Below are positions 41,420 to 49,590 of a stretch of 64,000 nucleotides of DNA, piece after piece. Origin of the DNA: Streptomyces sp. NBC_01476. GTDB lineage: Bacteria > Actinomycetota > Actinomycetes > Streptomycetales > Streptomycetaceae. The notes below the pieces were generated by a model that worked only from the letters and a program-made list of their open reading frames with translations, did not search any database and had not been told where the DNA came from. Position 1 is the stretch's first letter. Each line of letters begins with the position of its first letter. The stretch covers positions 719,501 through 783,500 of the forward strand of contig NZ_CP109446.1 of the NCBI RefSeq assembly GCF_036227265.1, written 5' to 3'. Made by a program: the position numbers and the translations under genes.

Positions 41420-41827
41420 ATGGAGATCGATGTCCGGGGGCCGCGTTTCGGCGCCGCCCTCACCACCGTGGTGCTGGCGGTCGCGCTGATCACCGGCAGT
41501 GGCTGGCTGCTGCTGGTGCAGGCGGTGTTCTTCGCCGTTGGCGCGGGCGCCGGTGTGCAGAACTCGCCGTACGGCTGGGTGTTCCGAACGCTGATACGGC
41601 CCCGGCTCGGCCCGCCGCCGGCCACCGAGGACGCCGCGCCCCCGCGCTTCGCGCAGGCGGTGGGGCTGGTCTTCTCCGTGATCGGCGTGATCGGCTACCT
41701 CGTCGGCCCGCAGTGGCTGGGTACCGCGGCGACCGCGTGCGCCCTGGCCGCCGCGTTCCTCAACGCGGCGTTCGCGTACTGCCTCGGCTGCGAGATGTAC
41801 CTGCTGCTGAAGCGCGCGACGGCCTGA
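41420..41827 (+). CDS. DUF4395 family membrane protein
   Basis: The 135-residue protein has four hydrophobic stretches (about 12-30, 34-52, 80-98 and 102-125). The family opens with EIDVRGPRFGAALTTVVLAV and ends with AFCLG-like FAYCLGCEMYLLLKR, with two Cys near the last helix that could be redox-active or metal-binding. Function is unknown. Several starts are possible; the ATG at 41420 best matches the domain start, and a GTG at 41363 would add 19 residues. Confidence 0.75.
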   Translation: MEIDVRGPRFGAALTTVVLAVALITGSGWLLLVQAVFFAVGAGAGVQNSPYGWVFRTLIRPRLGPPPATEDAAPPRFAQAVGLVFSVIGVIGYLVGPQWLGTAATACALAAAFLNAAFAYCLGCEMYLLLKRATA

Positions 41828-41830
41828 GTC

Positions 41831-41857
41831 CCACCGCGCCCCGGCCGGCCGCGGTGG
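41831..41857. terminator. hairpin between convergent DUF4395 and threonine aldolase genes
   Basis: CCACCGCG, an 11-nt loop and CGCGGTGG lie just after the DUF4395 stop. Confidence 0.5.
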
Positions 41858-41924
41858 CCCGCCGGGGCCCGCGGCATGCGCCGCTCCCCGGCGAGCCACT
41901 GGCCCGTCACGTGGTCCATGCTCG

Positions 41925-43007
41925 TCAGAGCGCGTACTCCTGCAGCTCTTCCGCGATCGCCGCGGCGAAGCCGTCCACGTCCTGCTCGGTGGTGTCGAAG
42001 GCGCACATCCAGCGCACTTCGCCGGTGGCCTCGTTCCAGAAGTAGAACCGGTAGCGCTTCTGCAGCCGTTCGCTGACCTCGCGCGGCAGCACCGCGAAGA
42101 CCGCGTTGGACTCCACCGGCCGCACGACCTGCACACCGGGGATCTGCCGTACCGCCCGGTCCAGCCGGCGGGCCATCGCATTGGCGTGCCGGGCGCTGCG
42201 CAGCCAGAGGTCACCGGCCAGCAGCGCCTCGAACTGCACCGACACGAAGCGCATCTTGGAGGCGAGCTGCATCCCGGCCTTGCGCAGGTACGGCATCGCG
42301 CGGACCCGCTCAGGACTGAGCACGACCACGCACTCGCCGAAGAGCAGACCGTTCTTGGTGCCGCCGAAGGAGAGGATGTCGACCCCCGCCTCGGTGGTGA
42401 AACGGGCCGCGGGGACGTCGAGGAAGGCGGCGGCGTTGGCGAGCCGGGCGCCGTCCAGATGCACCGCCATGCCCAGCTCATGGGCGTGGTCGCAGATCGC
42501 CTTGATCTCCTCGGGCGTGTAGCAGGTGCCGAGTTCGGTGGTCTGGGTGATCGAGACCACCTGCGGCTGTGCCCGGTGCTCGTCGGTGAAACCGAACGCC
42601 TGCCGGTCGATCAGTCCGGGGGTGAGCTTGCCGTCGGGGGTGGGCACGGTGAGCAGTTTCAGGCCGCCGACCCGCTCGGGGGCGCCGCACTCGTCGGTGT
42701 TGATGTGGGCGGACTCGGCGCAGATCACCCCGCCCCAGCGTTCGGTGACCGACTGGAGCGCGGTGACATTGGCGCCGGTGCCGTTGAAGACCGGGAACAC
42801 CTCGGCGGTGGGCCCGAAGTGTCCGCGGAAGACCTCCTGGAGGTGGGCGGTGTACGCGTCCTCGCCGTAGGAGACCTGGTGGCCGCCGTTGGCGAGGGCG
42901 AGCGCGGTGAGGACTTCGGGGTGCGCCCCCGCGTAGTTGTCACTGGCGAATCCGCGGACCTGCGGATCGTGACGCCGTACGGCGTCCGAGGCGAGCTGTT
43001 CTGTCAC
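41925..43007 (-). CDS. low-specificity L-threonine aldolase-type PLP enzyme
   Basis: The 360-residue fold-type I PLP enzyme has FASDNYAGAHPEVL, NGTGANVTAL, VICAESAHINTDECGAPE, MAVHLDGARLANAAAFL and the PLP Lys in DILSFGGTKNGLLFGE. Threonine aldolases split threonine or other beta-hydroxy amino acids into glycine and aldehydes. The GTG at 43007 is chosen because it forms a GTGA overlap with the stop of the SDR gene (43004-43007), implying translational coupling. The usual annotation would start at 43064 or 43025. Confidence 0.85.
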   Translation of the reverse strand: MTEQLASDAVRRHDPQVRGFASDNYAGAHPEVLTALALANGGHQVSYGEDAYTAHLQEVFRGHFGPTAEVFPVFNGTGANVTALQSVTERWGGVICAESAHINTDECGAPERVGGLKLLTVPTPDGKLTPGLIDRQAFGFTDEHRAQPQVVSITQTTELGTCYTPEEIKAICDHAHELGMAVHLDGARLANAAAFLDVPAARFTTEAGVDILSFGGTKNGLLFGECVVVLSPERVRAMPYLRKAGMQLASKMRFVSVQFEALLAGDLWLRSARHANAMARRLDRAVRQIPGVQVVRPVESNAVFAVLPREVSERLQKRYRFYFWNEATGEVRWMCAFDTTEQDVDGFAAAIAEELQEYAL

Positions 43008-43762
43008 GGTCGGGGCGTCAGCCACTGTCGGGTCCCGTTCACTTCCGTAGGGCTCCGGTTCCACATCTCCGCGATGGCCTCGGCGAGGTCGGTCACGTCG
43101 GTGAAGCCGGTGAATTTGGCGTTCGGGCGCTGGGCCCGCAGCTCATCGTGCACCAGCGCCTTGATCACCAGAACAGTGGCCGCCGCGGAGAGCGCGCCGT
43201 CACCGCTCAGCTTGTGGAAGGAGTCGCCCAGGGCGAGCGTCCAGGCCTCAGCCGCGGCCTTGGCGGCGGAGTAGGCGGCGTTCCCTGCGGTGGGCTTGCT
43301 GGCGCCGGACGCGCTGATCAGCACATAGCGGCCGCCGGGGCTGCGCATCAGGCCGTCGTGGAAGGCGAGCGAGGTGTGCTGGACGGTACGGATCAGCAGC
43401 TTGTGAAGGACATCCCAGTCGGCGAGGTCGGTCTCCGGGAAGGACGCGGAACCGCGCCAGCCGCCGACCAGGTGGACCAGACCGTCGACCCGGCCGTGGT
43501 CCTTCTCGATCCGGCCGGCCCAGTCCTCGGTGGCCTCCAGGTCGAGCAGGTCCACGATCTCCCCGGTGATGTCGGCGCCGCCGGCGTCGTAACGGGCCGC
43601 GTCCACGGACTCGGCGAGCCGCTCGGGGTCGGCGTCGGCGGCGATCACATGGCCGCCCGCCCGGGCCAGCCGCTGCAGTACCGCGCGCCCGGCGGGCCCG
43701 CCCGCGCCCGCCACCGCGATCACCGCGCCGTCAAGACCGCCGGTGTACGTGTCGGTCGTCAT
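43004..43762 (-). CDS. short-chain dehydrogenase/reductase
   Basis: The 252-residue SDR has the cofactor motif GAVIAVAGAGGPAGRAVLQR (TGxxxGxG-like but lacking the first Thr), an NAG-like VHLVGGWRG and an active-site Ser-Tyr-Lys arrangement VLISASGASKP...AAYSAAKAAAE. The core (VxGxG, YxxxK) is intact. The ATG at 43762 follows GAGGAGG; the longer form to 43789 overlaps the upstream stop. It is the middle gene of a three-gene coupled operon. The substrate is unknown. Confidence 0.82.
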   Translation of the reverse strand: MTTDTYTGGLDGAVIAVAGAGGPAGRAVLQRLARAGGHVIAADADPERLAESVDAARYDAGGADITGEIVDLLDLEATEDWAGRIEKDHGRVDGLVHLVGGWRGSASFPETDLADWDVLHKLLIRTVQHTSLAFHDGLMRSPGGRYVLISASGASKPTAGNAAYSAAKAAAEAWTLALGDSFHKLSGDGALSAAATVLVIKALVHDELRAQRPNAKFTGFTDVTDLAEAIAEMWNRSPTEVNGTRQWLTPRP

Positions 43763-43785
43763 GTCCGCCTCCTCGGCTGCTCCGG

Positions 43786-45183
43786 TCACGCGGCGCTCCG
43801 CACCGCGCTGTCGCCGGTGATGCCCTTGGTCGAGGCGATCACTTCACGGAGCTTCTTCGCAAGGGCCTCGTAGAACATGCTGAGCGGAAACTCGTCCGGC
43901 AGCACGTCGTCCACCAGCTTGCGCGGCGGGAGCGACAGGTCCAGGGCCTCGGGACCCTTGGCCCAGACCGAGCCGGGGTGCGGGGAGAGGTACGTCGCCA
44001 CCAGGTCGTAGGCGGCGAACCAGTGCACGAGCTTGGGCCGGTCGATGCCGTCCCGGTAGAGCGTCTCGATCTCCGCGCAGAGCTGGTTGGTGACCTGCGG
44101 TGCGCGCTCCCAGTCGATGCGCAGGGTGTTGTCAGTCCAGCGTACGGCGTCGTGCTTGTGCAGGTACGAGAAGAGCAGCTGTCCGCCGAGCCCGTCGTAG
44201 TTGCGGGTGCGGGCCCCGGTGACCGGGAAGCGGAAGAGCCGGTCGAAGAGGATCGCGTACTGGACGCCCAGGCCCATCGGGTGACCCTCGGCCTGGAGCT
44301 TGACCGCTTCGCGGAAGGAGGTGAGGTCGCAGCGCAGCTCCTCCAGGCCGTACATCCAGAACGGCGCCCGCTGCTTGATCATGAACGGGTCGAACGGGAG
44401 GTCGCCGTGGCTGTGGGTGCGGTCGTGGATCATGTCCCAGAGCACGAAGGTCTGCTCCGCGAGGTCCTGGTCCTGGACCAGCTTGGCGGCCTCCTCGGGC
44501 AGCTTCAGCCCGAGGGTGTCCACGGCGGCCTCGGTCACCGCGCGGAAGCGGGCCGCCTCGCGGTCGCAGAAGATCGCGCCCCAGGTCCAGCGCGAGGGCG
44601 CCTCACGGACGGCGACGGTCTCGGGGAAGAGGACCGCGGAGTTGGTGTCGTACCCCGGGGTGAAGTCCTGGAAGGTGATCGGTACGAACAGCGGGTTGTC
44701 GTACCGGGTGCGCTCCAGTTCGGCGAGCCACTGCGGCCACACCACCCGCAGCGCGACGGCTTCCAGGTTGCGGTCCGGGTTGCCGTTCTGGGTGTACATC
44801 GGGAAGAGCACCAGGTGCTGGAGGCCGTCCCGGCGGTCGGCGGCCGGCTGGAAGGCCAGCAGGGAGTCGAGGAAGTCCGGCACCCCGAAGCCGCCGTCGG
44901 ACCAGCGGCGCAGGTCGGCGACGAGGGCCTGGTGGTAGGCGGCGTCGTGCGGGAGCAGCGGGGCGAGCTGCTCGACCGCGTCCACGACGCGTCCCAGGGT
45001 GCGGGCGGCGTCATCCCGGCTGGGCGCGCCCTCGGCCTCGAAGTCGATCGAGCCGTCCTTGGACTGCCAGGGCCTGATGGCCTCGACCGCCTGCTTCAGC
45101 ACCGCCCACTGGGGGTGGTCGATGATGTCCTCGCCGGATATCTCGCCTTTGCCCGGCGTCCGCGGCGAAAGAACTTCAGTCAT
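43786..45183 (-). CDS. DUF6421 family protein of unknown function
   Basis: The 465-residue cytoplasmic protein has no signal or TM segments. It is rich in Trp, Asp and aromatic residues with recognisable blocks HLVLFPMYTQNGNPDRNLEA, WDMIHDRTHSHGDLPFDPFM and MYGLEELRCDLTSF. The HDRTHSHGDLPFD stretch, with clustered His and Asp, looks like a metal-binding site, which I infer from composition only. It is the first gene of the operon with the SDR and threonine aldolase genes. The ATG at 45183 follows GGAGGTGGG. The 261-bp divergent gap upstream (45184-45444) holds promoters only. Confidence 0.75.
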   Translation of the reverse strand: MTEVLSPRTPGKGEISGEDIIDHPQWAVLKQAVEAIRPWQSKDGSIDFEAEGAPSRDDAARTLGRVVDAVEQLAPLLPHDAAYHQALVADLRRWSDGGFGVPDFLDSLLAFQPAADRRDGLQHLVLFPMYTQNGNPDRNLEAVALRVVWPQWLAELERTRYDNPLFVPITFQDFTPGYDTNSAVLFPETVAVREAPSRWTWGAIFCDREAARFRAVTEAAVDTLGLKLPEEAAKLVQDQDLAEQTFVLWDMIHDRTHSHGDLPFDPFMIKQRAPFWMYGLEELRCDLTSFREAVKLQAEGHPMGLGVQYAILFDRLFRFPVTGARTRNYDGLGGQLLFSYLHKHDAVRWTDNTLRIDWERAPQVTNQLCAEIETLYRDGIDRPKLVHWFAAYDLVATYLSPHPGSVWAKGPEALDLSLPPRKLVDDVLPDEFPLSMFYEALAKKLREVIASTKGITGDSAVRSAA

Positions 45184-45444
45184 GACCCACCTCCACAAGA
45201 GAAACTGTCGTCAAGCCACCGTATCCATGCCGTTGGCTCCACATCAAGGCGGCCCCATGGAGAACATCCTGCCGTATGGTCCGCCAACCGCAATTCCTCC
45301 CGGCTCAAACCCGAATGGCTCACTAAATGTTGCGTCCTCCGCCGACGGCGGGACGGAACTGAACCCCTGGCGGCAGCGGCGGCGGACGCCGACGCGTCAC
45401 GGCACGTTCGGCCCGCGGACGCCTGCGCTCGCTAGGCTCCGGGC

Positions 45445-46113
45445 ATGAGCTTCCTCACCGTCGGTCACCGCGGGGTCATGGGCGCCGAGCCCGAGAACAC
45501 CCTGCGTTCCTTCCGCCGTGCCGAGCAGGCGGGCCATGACCAGATCGAGCTCGATCTGCATCTGAGCAAGGACGGCGCGCTGATCGTCATGCACGATCCG
45601 GAGGTGGACCGCACCACCGACGGCAGCGGGCTGATCCGGGAGCTCACGCTGGACGAGATCCGCGGCCTGGACGCCGGGCTGGGCGAGCGGGTGCCGGTCT
45701 TCGAGGAGGTGCTGGACACGGTGTCGCGGCCCCTCCAGGCCGAGATCAAGGACGTGGCCGCCGCCCGGGTACTCGCCGAGGTGCTCCGCGAGCGCGGCGA
45801 GACCGGCCGGGTGAGCGTGCTCTCCTTCCACGACGAGGCGCTGGCCGAGATCCGCACGCTGCTGCCCGAGGTCGCCACGGTGCTGGTCGCCGAGGAACTG
45901 GGCCCGCACATCGTGCCCCGCGCCCAGGCGGTGGGCGCCCGGCTGGTGAGCCTGGATCTGCGGCAGCTGAACCTCGACACGGTGCGGCGCTGCCACGAAG
46001 CGGGCATCAAGGTGATGGCCTGGACCGTCAACACCGCGCAGGAGTGGGCGGTGGCCCGCGCGCTCGGCCTGGACGGCGCCGCCACCGACCTGCCGGCCGA
46101 ACCGGCCGTGTAA
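45445..46113 (+). CDS. glycerophosphodiester phosphodiesterase
   Basis: The 222-residue GDPD barrel has TVGHRGVMGAEPENTLRSF (catalytic His and metal Glu), IELDLHLSKDGALIVMHDPE (metal acid and second catalytic His), LQAEIKD and the C-terminal VMAWTVNTAQEW. It has no signal peptide, so it acts on cytoplasmic glycerophosphodiesters released by lipid turnover. The ATG has TAGGCT exactly 6 nt upstream and no SD, so it is predicted leaderless. Confidence 0.9.
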   Translation: MSFLTVGHRGVMGAEPENTLRSFRRAEQAGHDQIELDLHLSKDGALIVMHDPEVDRTTDGSGLIRELTLDEIRGLDAGLGERVPVFEEVLDTVSRPLQAEIKDVAAARVLAEVLRERGETGRVSVLSFHDEALAEIRTLLPEVATVLVAEELGPHIVPRAQAVGARLVSLDLRQLNLDTVRRCHEAGIKVMAWTVNTAQEWAVARALGLDGAATDLPAEPAV

Positions 46114-46144
46114 AGCCCGGGCCGCGACCTGAGCGGTGCCGCCT

Positions 46145-46200
46145 CACCGGTGACACCCCACCAGCGACGGCCCACCGGTGACGCCCCACCGGCGATCGCC
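46145..46200. repeat. 28-bp tandem duplication upstream of the ABC transporter genes
   Basis: Two units (46145-46172, 46173-46200) beginning CACCGGTGAC[A/G]CCCCACC differ at few positions and are followed by two CCACCCGCCGTG words. They lie in the 230-bp gap before the substrate-binding protein gene. A TGGACA/CAAGGT promoter-like pair (18-bp spacer) precedes that gene's ATG by 6 nt. Confidence 0.65.
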
Positions 46201-46343
46201 GCCACCCGCCGTGCCACCCGCCGTGCCGCCGGCCGGGCACCGGACCGGACCGGTCCGCAACACCGCGGACACAATGGTCCGGCATCCGGACAACAGACCG
46301 AATCACGTGGACAGATCCGCCCACCTGGTGCCAAGGTCCCGCC

Positions 46344-47267
46344 ATGCGCCCCGCGATCCAGCTGTCCCCCAGCCGCGCCGCCCTGGCCGCGGCCGCCCTG
46401 CTCGCGCTCGCCCTGGCCGGCTGCTCGCCCCAGGACGACGACTCCGCCCCGGCCGCCCCGTCGTCCCCCGCCACCGCGTCCGGCGCGTCCGGCGCTGGCT
46501 CGCCGTCGGCCGCCGCCTGCTCCCCCGCGTCGCTCGCCACCCACGCGGCAGGCAAGCTGACCGTCGGCACCGACAACCCCGCCTACGACCCCTGGTTCTC
46601 CGACGACAAGCCGTCGAACGGGAAGGGCTACGAGTCGGCGGTCGCCTACGCGGTGGCCAAGCAGCTCGGCTACGCCGCCGGCCAGGTGGTCTGGCAGAAG
46701 GTGCCGTTCAACAGCGCCTTCGCTCCCGGCGTCAAGAACTTCGATTTCGACATCAACCAGGTGTCCATCAACGCCGACCGCAAGAAGTCGGTGGACTTCT
46801 CGCCCGGCTACTACGACGTGCGGCAGGCACTGGTCGCGCCCAAGGGCTCGAAGATCTTCGGGGCGCACTCCATCGCCGACCTGAAGAACGCCAAGCTGGG
46901 CGCCCAGGTGGGCACCACCAGCCTGGACGTGATCACCGACGTCGTACGGCCGGCCAAGCAGCCGGCCGTCTACCAGCGCAACGACCTCGCGGTGGCCGCG
47001 CTGAAGAACGGCCAGGTGGACGGGATCGTGGTGGACCTGCCGACCGCCTTCTACATCACCGGCGCCGAGGTCACCGACGCCAAGGTGGTGGGGCAGTTCG
47101 ACTCCACCGGGGGCACGCCCGAGCAGTTCGGACTGGTGCTGGACAAGGGCAGCAAGCTGACACCGTGCGTCTCCCGGGCGGTCACCGTGCTGCGCTCGGA
47201 CGGCACGCTCGCCGCGCTGGAGAAGCAGTGGCTCTCCGACGCGGTCGACGCACCGGTGCTCAAGTGA
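46344..47267 (+). CDS. amino acid ABC transporter substrate-binding lipoprotein
   Basis: The 307-residue lipoprotein has a signal peptide ending in the lipobox LALAGC (Cys about residue 28), a Ser/Ala/Pro linker, and a family 3 solute-binding fold (KLTVGTDNPAYDPWF, FDFDINQVSINADRKKSVDF, LGAQVGTTSLDVITD). Family 3 binds polar amino acids or opine-like ligands outside the membrane. It heads a three-gene transporter operon with the permease 31 bp downstream. Confidence 0.92.
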   Translation: MRPAIQLSPSRAALAAAALLALALAGCSPQDDDSAPAAPSSPATASGASGAGSPSAAACSPASLATHAAGKLTVGTDNPAYDPWFSDDKPSNGKGYESAVAYAVAKQLGYAAGQVVWQKVPFNSAFAPGVKNFDFDINQVSINADRKKSVDFSPGYYDVRQALVAPKGSKIFGAHSIADLKNAKLGAQVGTTSLDVITDVVRPAKQPAVYQRNDLAVAALKNGQVDGIVVDLPTAFYITGAEVTDAKVVGQFDSTGGTPEQFGLVLDKGSKLTPCVSRAVTVLRSDGTLAALEKQWLSDAVDAPVLK

Positions 47268-47298
47268 CCCGGCGCGACCGTCGCGGGCGGGTCAGGCG

Positions 47299-48177
47299 AT
47301 GACCGTACGGGACGGGTCCGCGCCGCCGGAGGTCTACCGCCCGTCGGCGCGGCGGATCGAGCGCGAGCGCTACCGCAGGGCCCGCACCCGCCGCTCCTAC
47401 CTGGTGGCCGGGGTCAGCACGGCGGTGACCGCCTTCGCGCTCTACGAGCTGATCGTCAACTCCCCCGGCTGGCAGCGCACCCGCGAGACCTTCTTCAGCG
47501 CGCACTACGCGCGGGTGTCCTTCGCTCCGGTCATGGAAGGGCTCTGGCTCAATCTGCGGCTGCTCGCGGTCTGCGGGGCGGTCGTCCTGGCCGCCGGGCT
47601 GCTGATGGCACTGCTGCGTACGCTGCGCGGCCCGGTGCTCTTCCCGCTGCGTGCCCTGGCCACCGCCTACGTGGACTTCTTCCGCGGGCTGCCGCTGATC
47701 ATCTGCATCCTGATCAGCGTGTTCGGCATCCCGGCGCTGCGGCTGAGCGGTGTCACCACCGACCCGGTGCTGCTCGGCGGCTTCGCCCTGTGCCTGACCT
47801 ACACCGCCTATGTGGCCGAGGTCTTCAGGGCGGGCATCGAGAGCGTCCACCCGAGCCAGCGCGCCGCGGCCCGCTCGCTCGGTCTGAGCAGTGCCCGGAC
47901 GATGCGGTACGTGGTGCTGCCGCAGGCGGTGCGGCGGGTGGTGCCGGCGCTGCTCAACGACCTGGTGTCGCTGCAGAAGGACACCGGCCTGGTGTCCATC
48001 GGCGGCGCGGTCGACGCGGTGTACGCGGCGCAGATCACCGCCAGCCGCAGCTTCAACTACACGCCCTATGTGATCGCCGGGCTGATCTTCGTGGCGATCA
48101 CCATCCCGATGACGCGGTTCACCGACTGGGTGGCGGCCCGGATGAACCGGCGGCAGTCGCAAGGAGGCGCGGTATGA
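47299..48177 (+). CDS. polar amino acid ABC transporter permease
   Basis: The 292-residue permease has about five TM helices. The HisM-type EAA loop is YVAEVFRAGIESVHPSQRAA, ending with ARSLGLSSARTMRYVVLPQA, and TLRGPVLFPLRALATAYVDFFRGLPLI precedes it in the core. It has an unusually long basic N-terminus (RRIERERYRRARTRR). It overlaps the ATPase gene by ATGA (48174-48177). Confidence 0.93.
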   Translation: MTVRDGSAPPEVYRPSARRIERERYRRARTRRSYLVAGVSTAVTAFALYELIVNSPGWQRTRETFFSAHYARVSFAPVMEGLWLNLRLLAVCGAVVLAAGLLMALLRTLRGPVLFPLRALATAYVDFFRGLPLIICILISVFGIPALRLSGVTTDPVLLGGFALCLTYTAYVAEVFRAGIESVHPSQRAAARSLGLSSARTMRYVVLPQAVRRVVPALLNDLVSLQKDTGLVSIGGAVDAVYAAQITASRSFNYTPYVIAGLIFVAITIPMTRFTDWVAARMNRRQSQGGAV

Positions 48178-49010
48178 GCGCGGATCCGCTCTCCAAGAGC
48201 GAGCCGCTCGGCGAGGACCGGACAGCCGCGCGGGACCGGCCGCTGCCCTCGCCGGGCCTCGCCGCGGAGCCGGTGCTGCGGCTCGACGCGGTCCGCAAGA
48301 CGTACGGCTCCGCGGTGGTGCTGGCCGACGTGGATCTCGCGGTGCCCCCGCACACGGTGACCGCGCTGATCGGCGCCTCTGGCTCCGGCAAGTCGACGCT
48401 GCTGCGCTGCGTGAATCTGCTGGAGGAGGTCGACGACGGGGCGGTCTTCCTCGACGGCGAGGAGATCACCGACCCGCGGACCGACCAGGACGCGGTGCGC
48501 CGCCGGATCGGTGTGGTCTTCCAGGCGTACAACCTCTTCCCGCACATGACGGTGCTGGAGAACATCACGCTGGCCCCGCGCCGGGTGCACCGGGTGCCGC
48601 GGGAGCGGGCCGAGCAGGAGGCGCGGGAGCTGCTGGCCCGGCTGGGGCTGGCCGACCGGGCGGGCGAGTACCCGGACCGGCTCAGCGGCGGCCAGCAGCA
48701 GCGGGTGGCCCTGCTGCGGGCGGTCGCCACCCGGCCCCGGCTGCTGCTGCTCGACGAGATCACCGCGGCGCTCGACCCCGAACTGGTCGGCGAGGTGCTG
48801 GCGGTGGTGCGGGACCTCAAGGAGCAGGGCATGACGATGGTGATCGCCACCCACGAGATGGCGTTCGCCCGCGAGGTCGCCGACCAGGTGTGCTTCCTGG
48901 ACGCCGGGGTCGTCCTGGAACGGGGCACCCCCGCCGAGGTGTTCGGCGCCCCGGCCGAGCCGCGCACCCGTGATTTCCTCCGCCGCATCACCGAAGCCGG
49001 CCGCCTCTGA
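48174..49010 (+). CDS. polar amino acid ABC transporter ATP-binding protein
   Basis: The 278-residue ATPase has Walker A GASGSGKS, the Q-loop VVFQAYNLFPHMT, signature LSGGQQQRV, Walker B LLLLDEITAALDP and switch His in IATHEMAFA. Its first ~30 residues form a charged leader before the domain starts. With the lipoprotein and permease it forms a complete importer. The ATG follows AGGAGG. Confidence 0.95.
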   Translation: MSADPLSKSEPLGEDRTAARDRPLPSPGLAAEPVLRLDAVRKTYGSAVVLADVDLAVPPHTVTALIGASGSGKSTLLRCVNLLEEVDDGAVFLDGEEITDPRTDQDAVRRRIGVVFQAYNLFPHMTVLENITLAPRRVHRVPRERAEQEARELLARLGLADRAGEYPDRLSGGQQQRVALLRAVATRPRLLLLDEITAALDPELVGEVLAVVRDLKEQGMTMVIATHEMAFAREVADQVCFLDAGVVLERGTPAEVFGAPAEPRTRDFLRRITEAGRL

Positions 49011-49040
49011 CCCCCACCCGGCACACCGTCACAGCAGGCG

Positions 49041-49580
49041 TCAGCTGAGTTTCTTGGTGAGCAGCTCGAACTCCAGGTCGTCGCGGGTCGGCAGGCCGAA
49101 CCGCTCCTGTCCGTAGGGGAAGGGGCTCGTCTCACCGGTGCGGACGTAGCCCCGCCGGACGTACCAGGCGATCAGGTCCTCACGCACCGAAATCACCGTC
49201 ATGTGCATCTCGGCGACGCCCCACTCCTGGTGGGCGAAGCGTTCCGCCTCGGCGATGATGAGCTTGCCCAGGCCCGCGCCCTGGAGGGTGGGGCGTACCG
49301 CGAACATCCCGAAGTAGGCGTGGCTGCCGCGGTGTTCGAGCTGGCAGCAGGCGACGAGCGTGCCGCCGTGCTCCACCGCGACCAGCCGGCTGTCCGGCTT
49401 GGTGATGACGGCGGCGACGCCCTCGGGGTCGGTCCGCCGGCCTTCCAGGATGTCCGCCTCGGTGGTCCAGCCGGCCCGGCTGGCGTCGCCGCGGTAGGCG
49501 GACTCGATCAGGTCGACGAGCGCGGGCACGTCGTCGAGGGTCGCGGGCCGGAAGGTGGGCTGAGCGGCGGCGGTTTCCAT
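49041..49580 (-). CDS. GNAT-family N-acetyltransferase
   Basis: The 179-residue GNAT fold has FRPATLDDVPALVDLIESAY, the acetyl-CoA loop MFAVRPTLQGAGLGKLIIAE (Q/RxxGxG/A type) and ISVREDLIAWYVRRGY. The acceptor is unknown. The ATG at 49580 has TAGCCT 7 nt upstream and no SD. It lies 10 bp beyond the stop of the MocR-type gene on the same strand, so read-through co-transcription is possible. Confidence 0.85.
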   Translation of the reverse strand: METAAAQPTFRPATLDDVPALVDLIESAYRGDASRAGWTTEADILEGRRTDPEGVAAVITKPDSRLVAVEHGGTLVACCQLEHRGSHAYFGMFAVRPTLQGAGLGKLIIAEAERFAHQEWGVAEMHMTVISVREDLIAWYVRRGYVRTGETSPFPYGQERFGLPTRDDLEFELLTKKLS

Positions 49581-49590
49581 GCCGAAAAGG

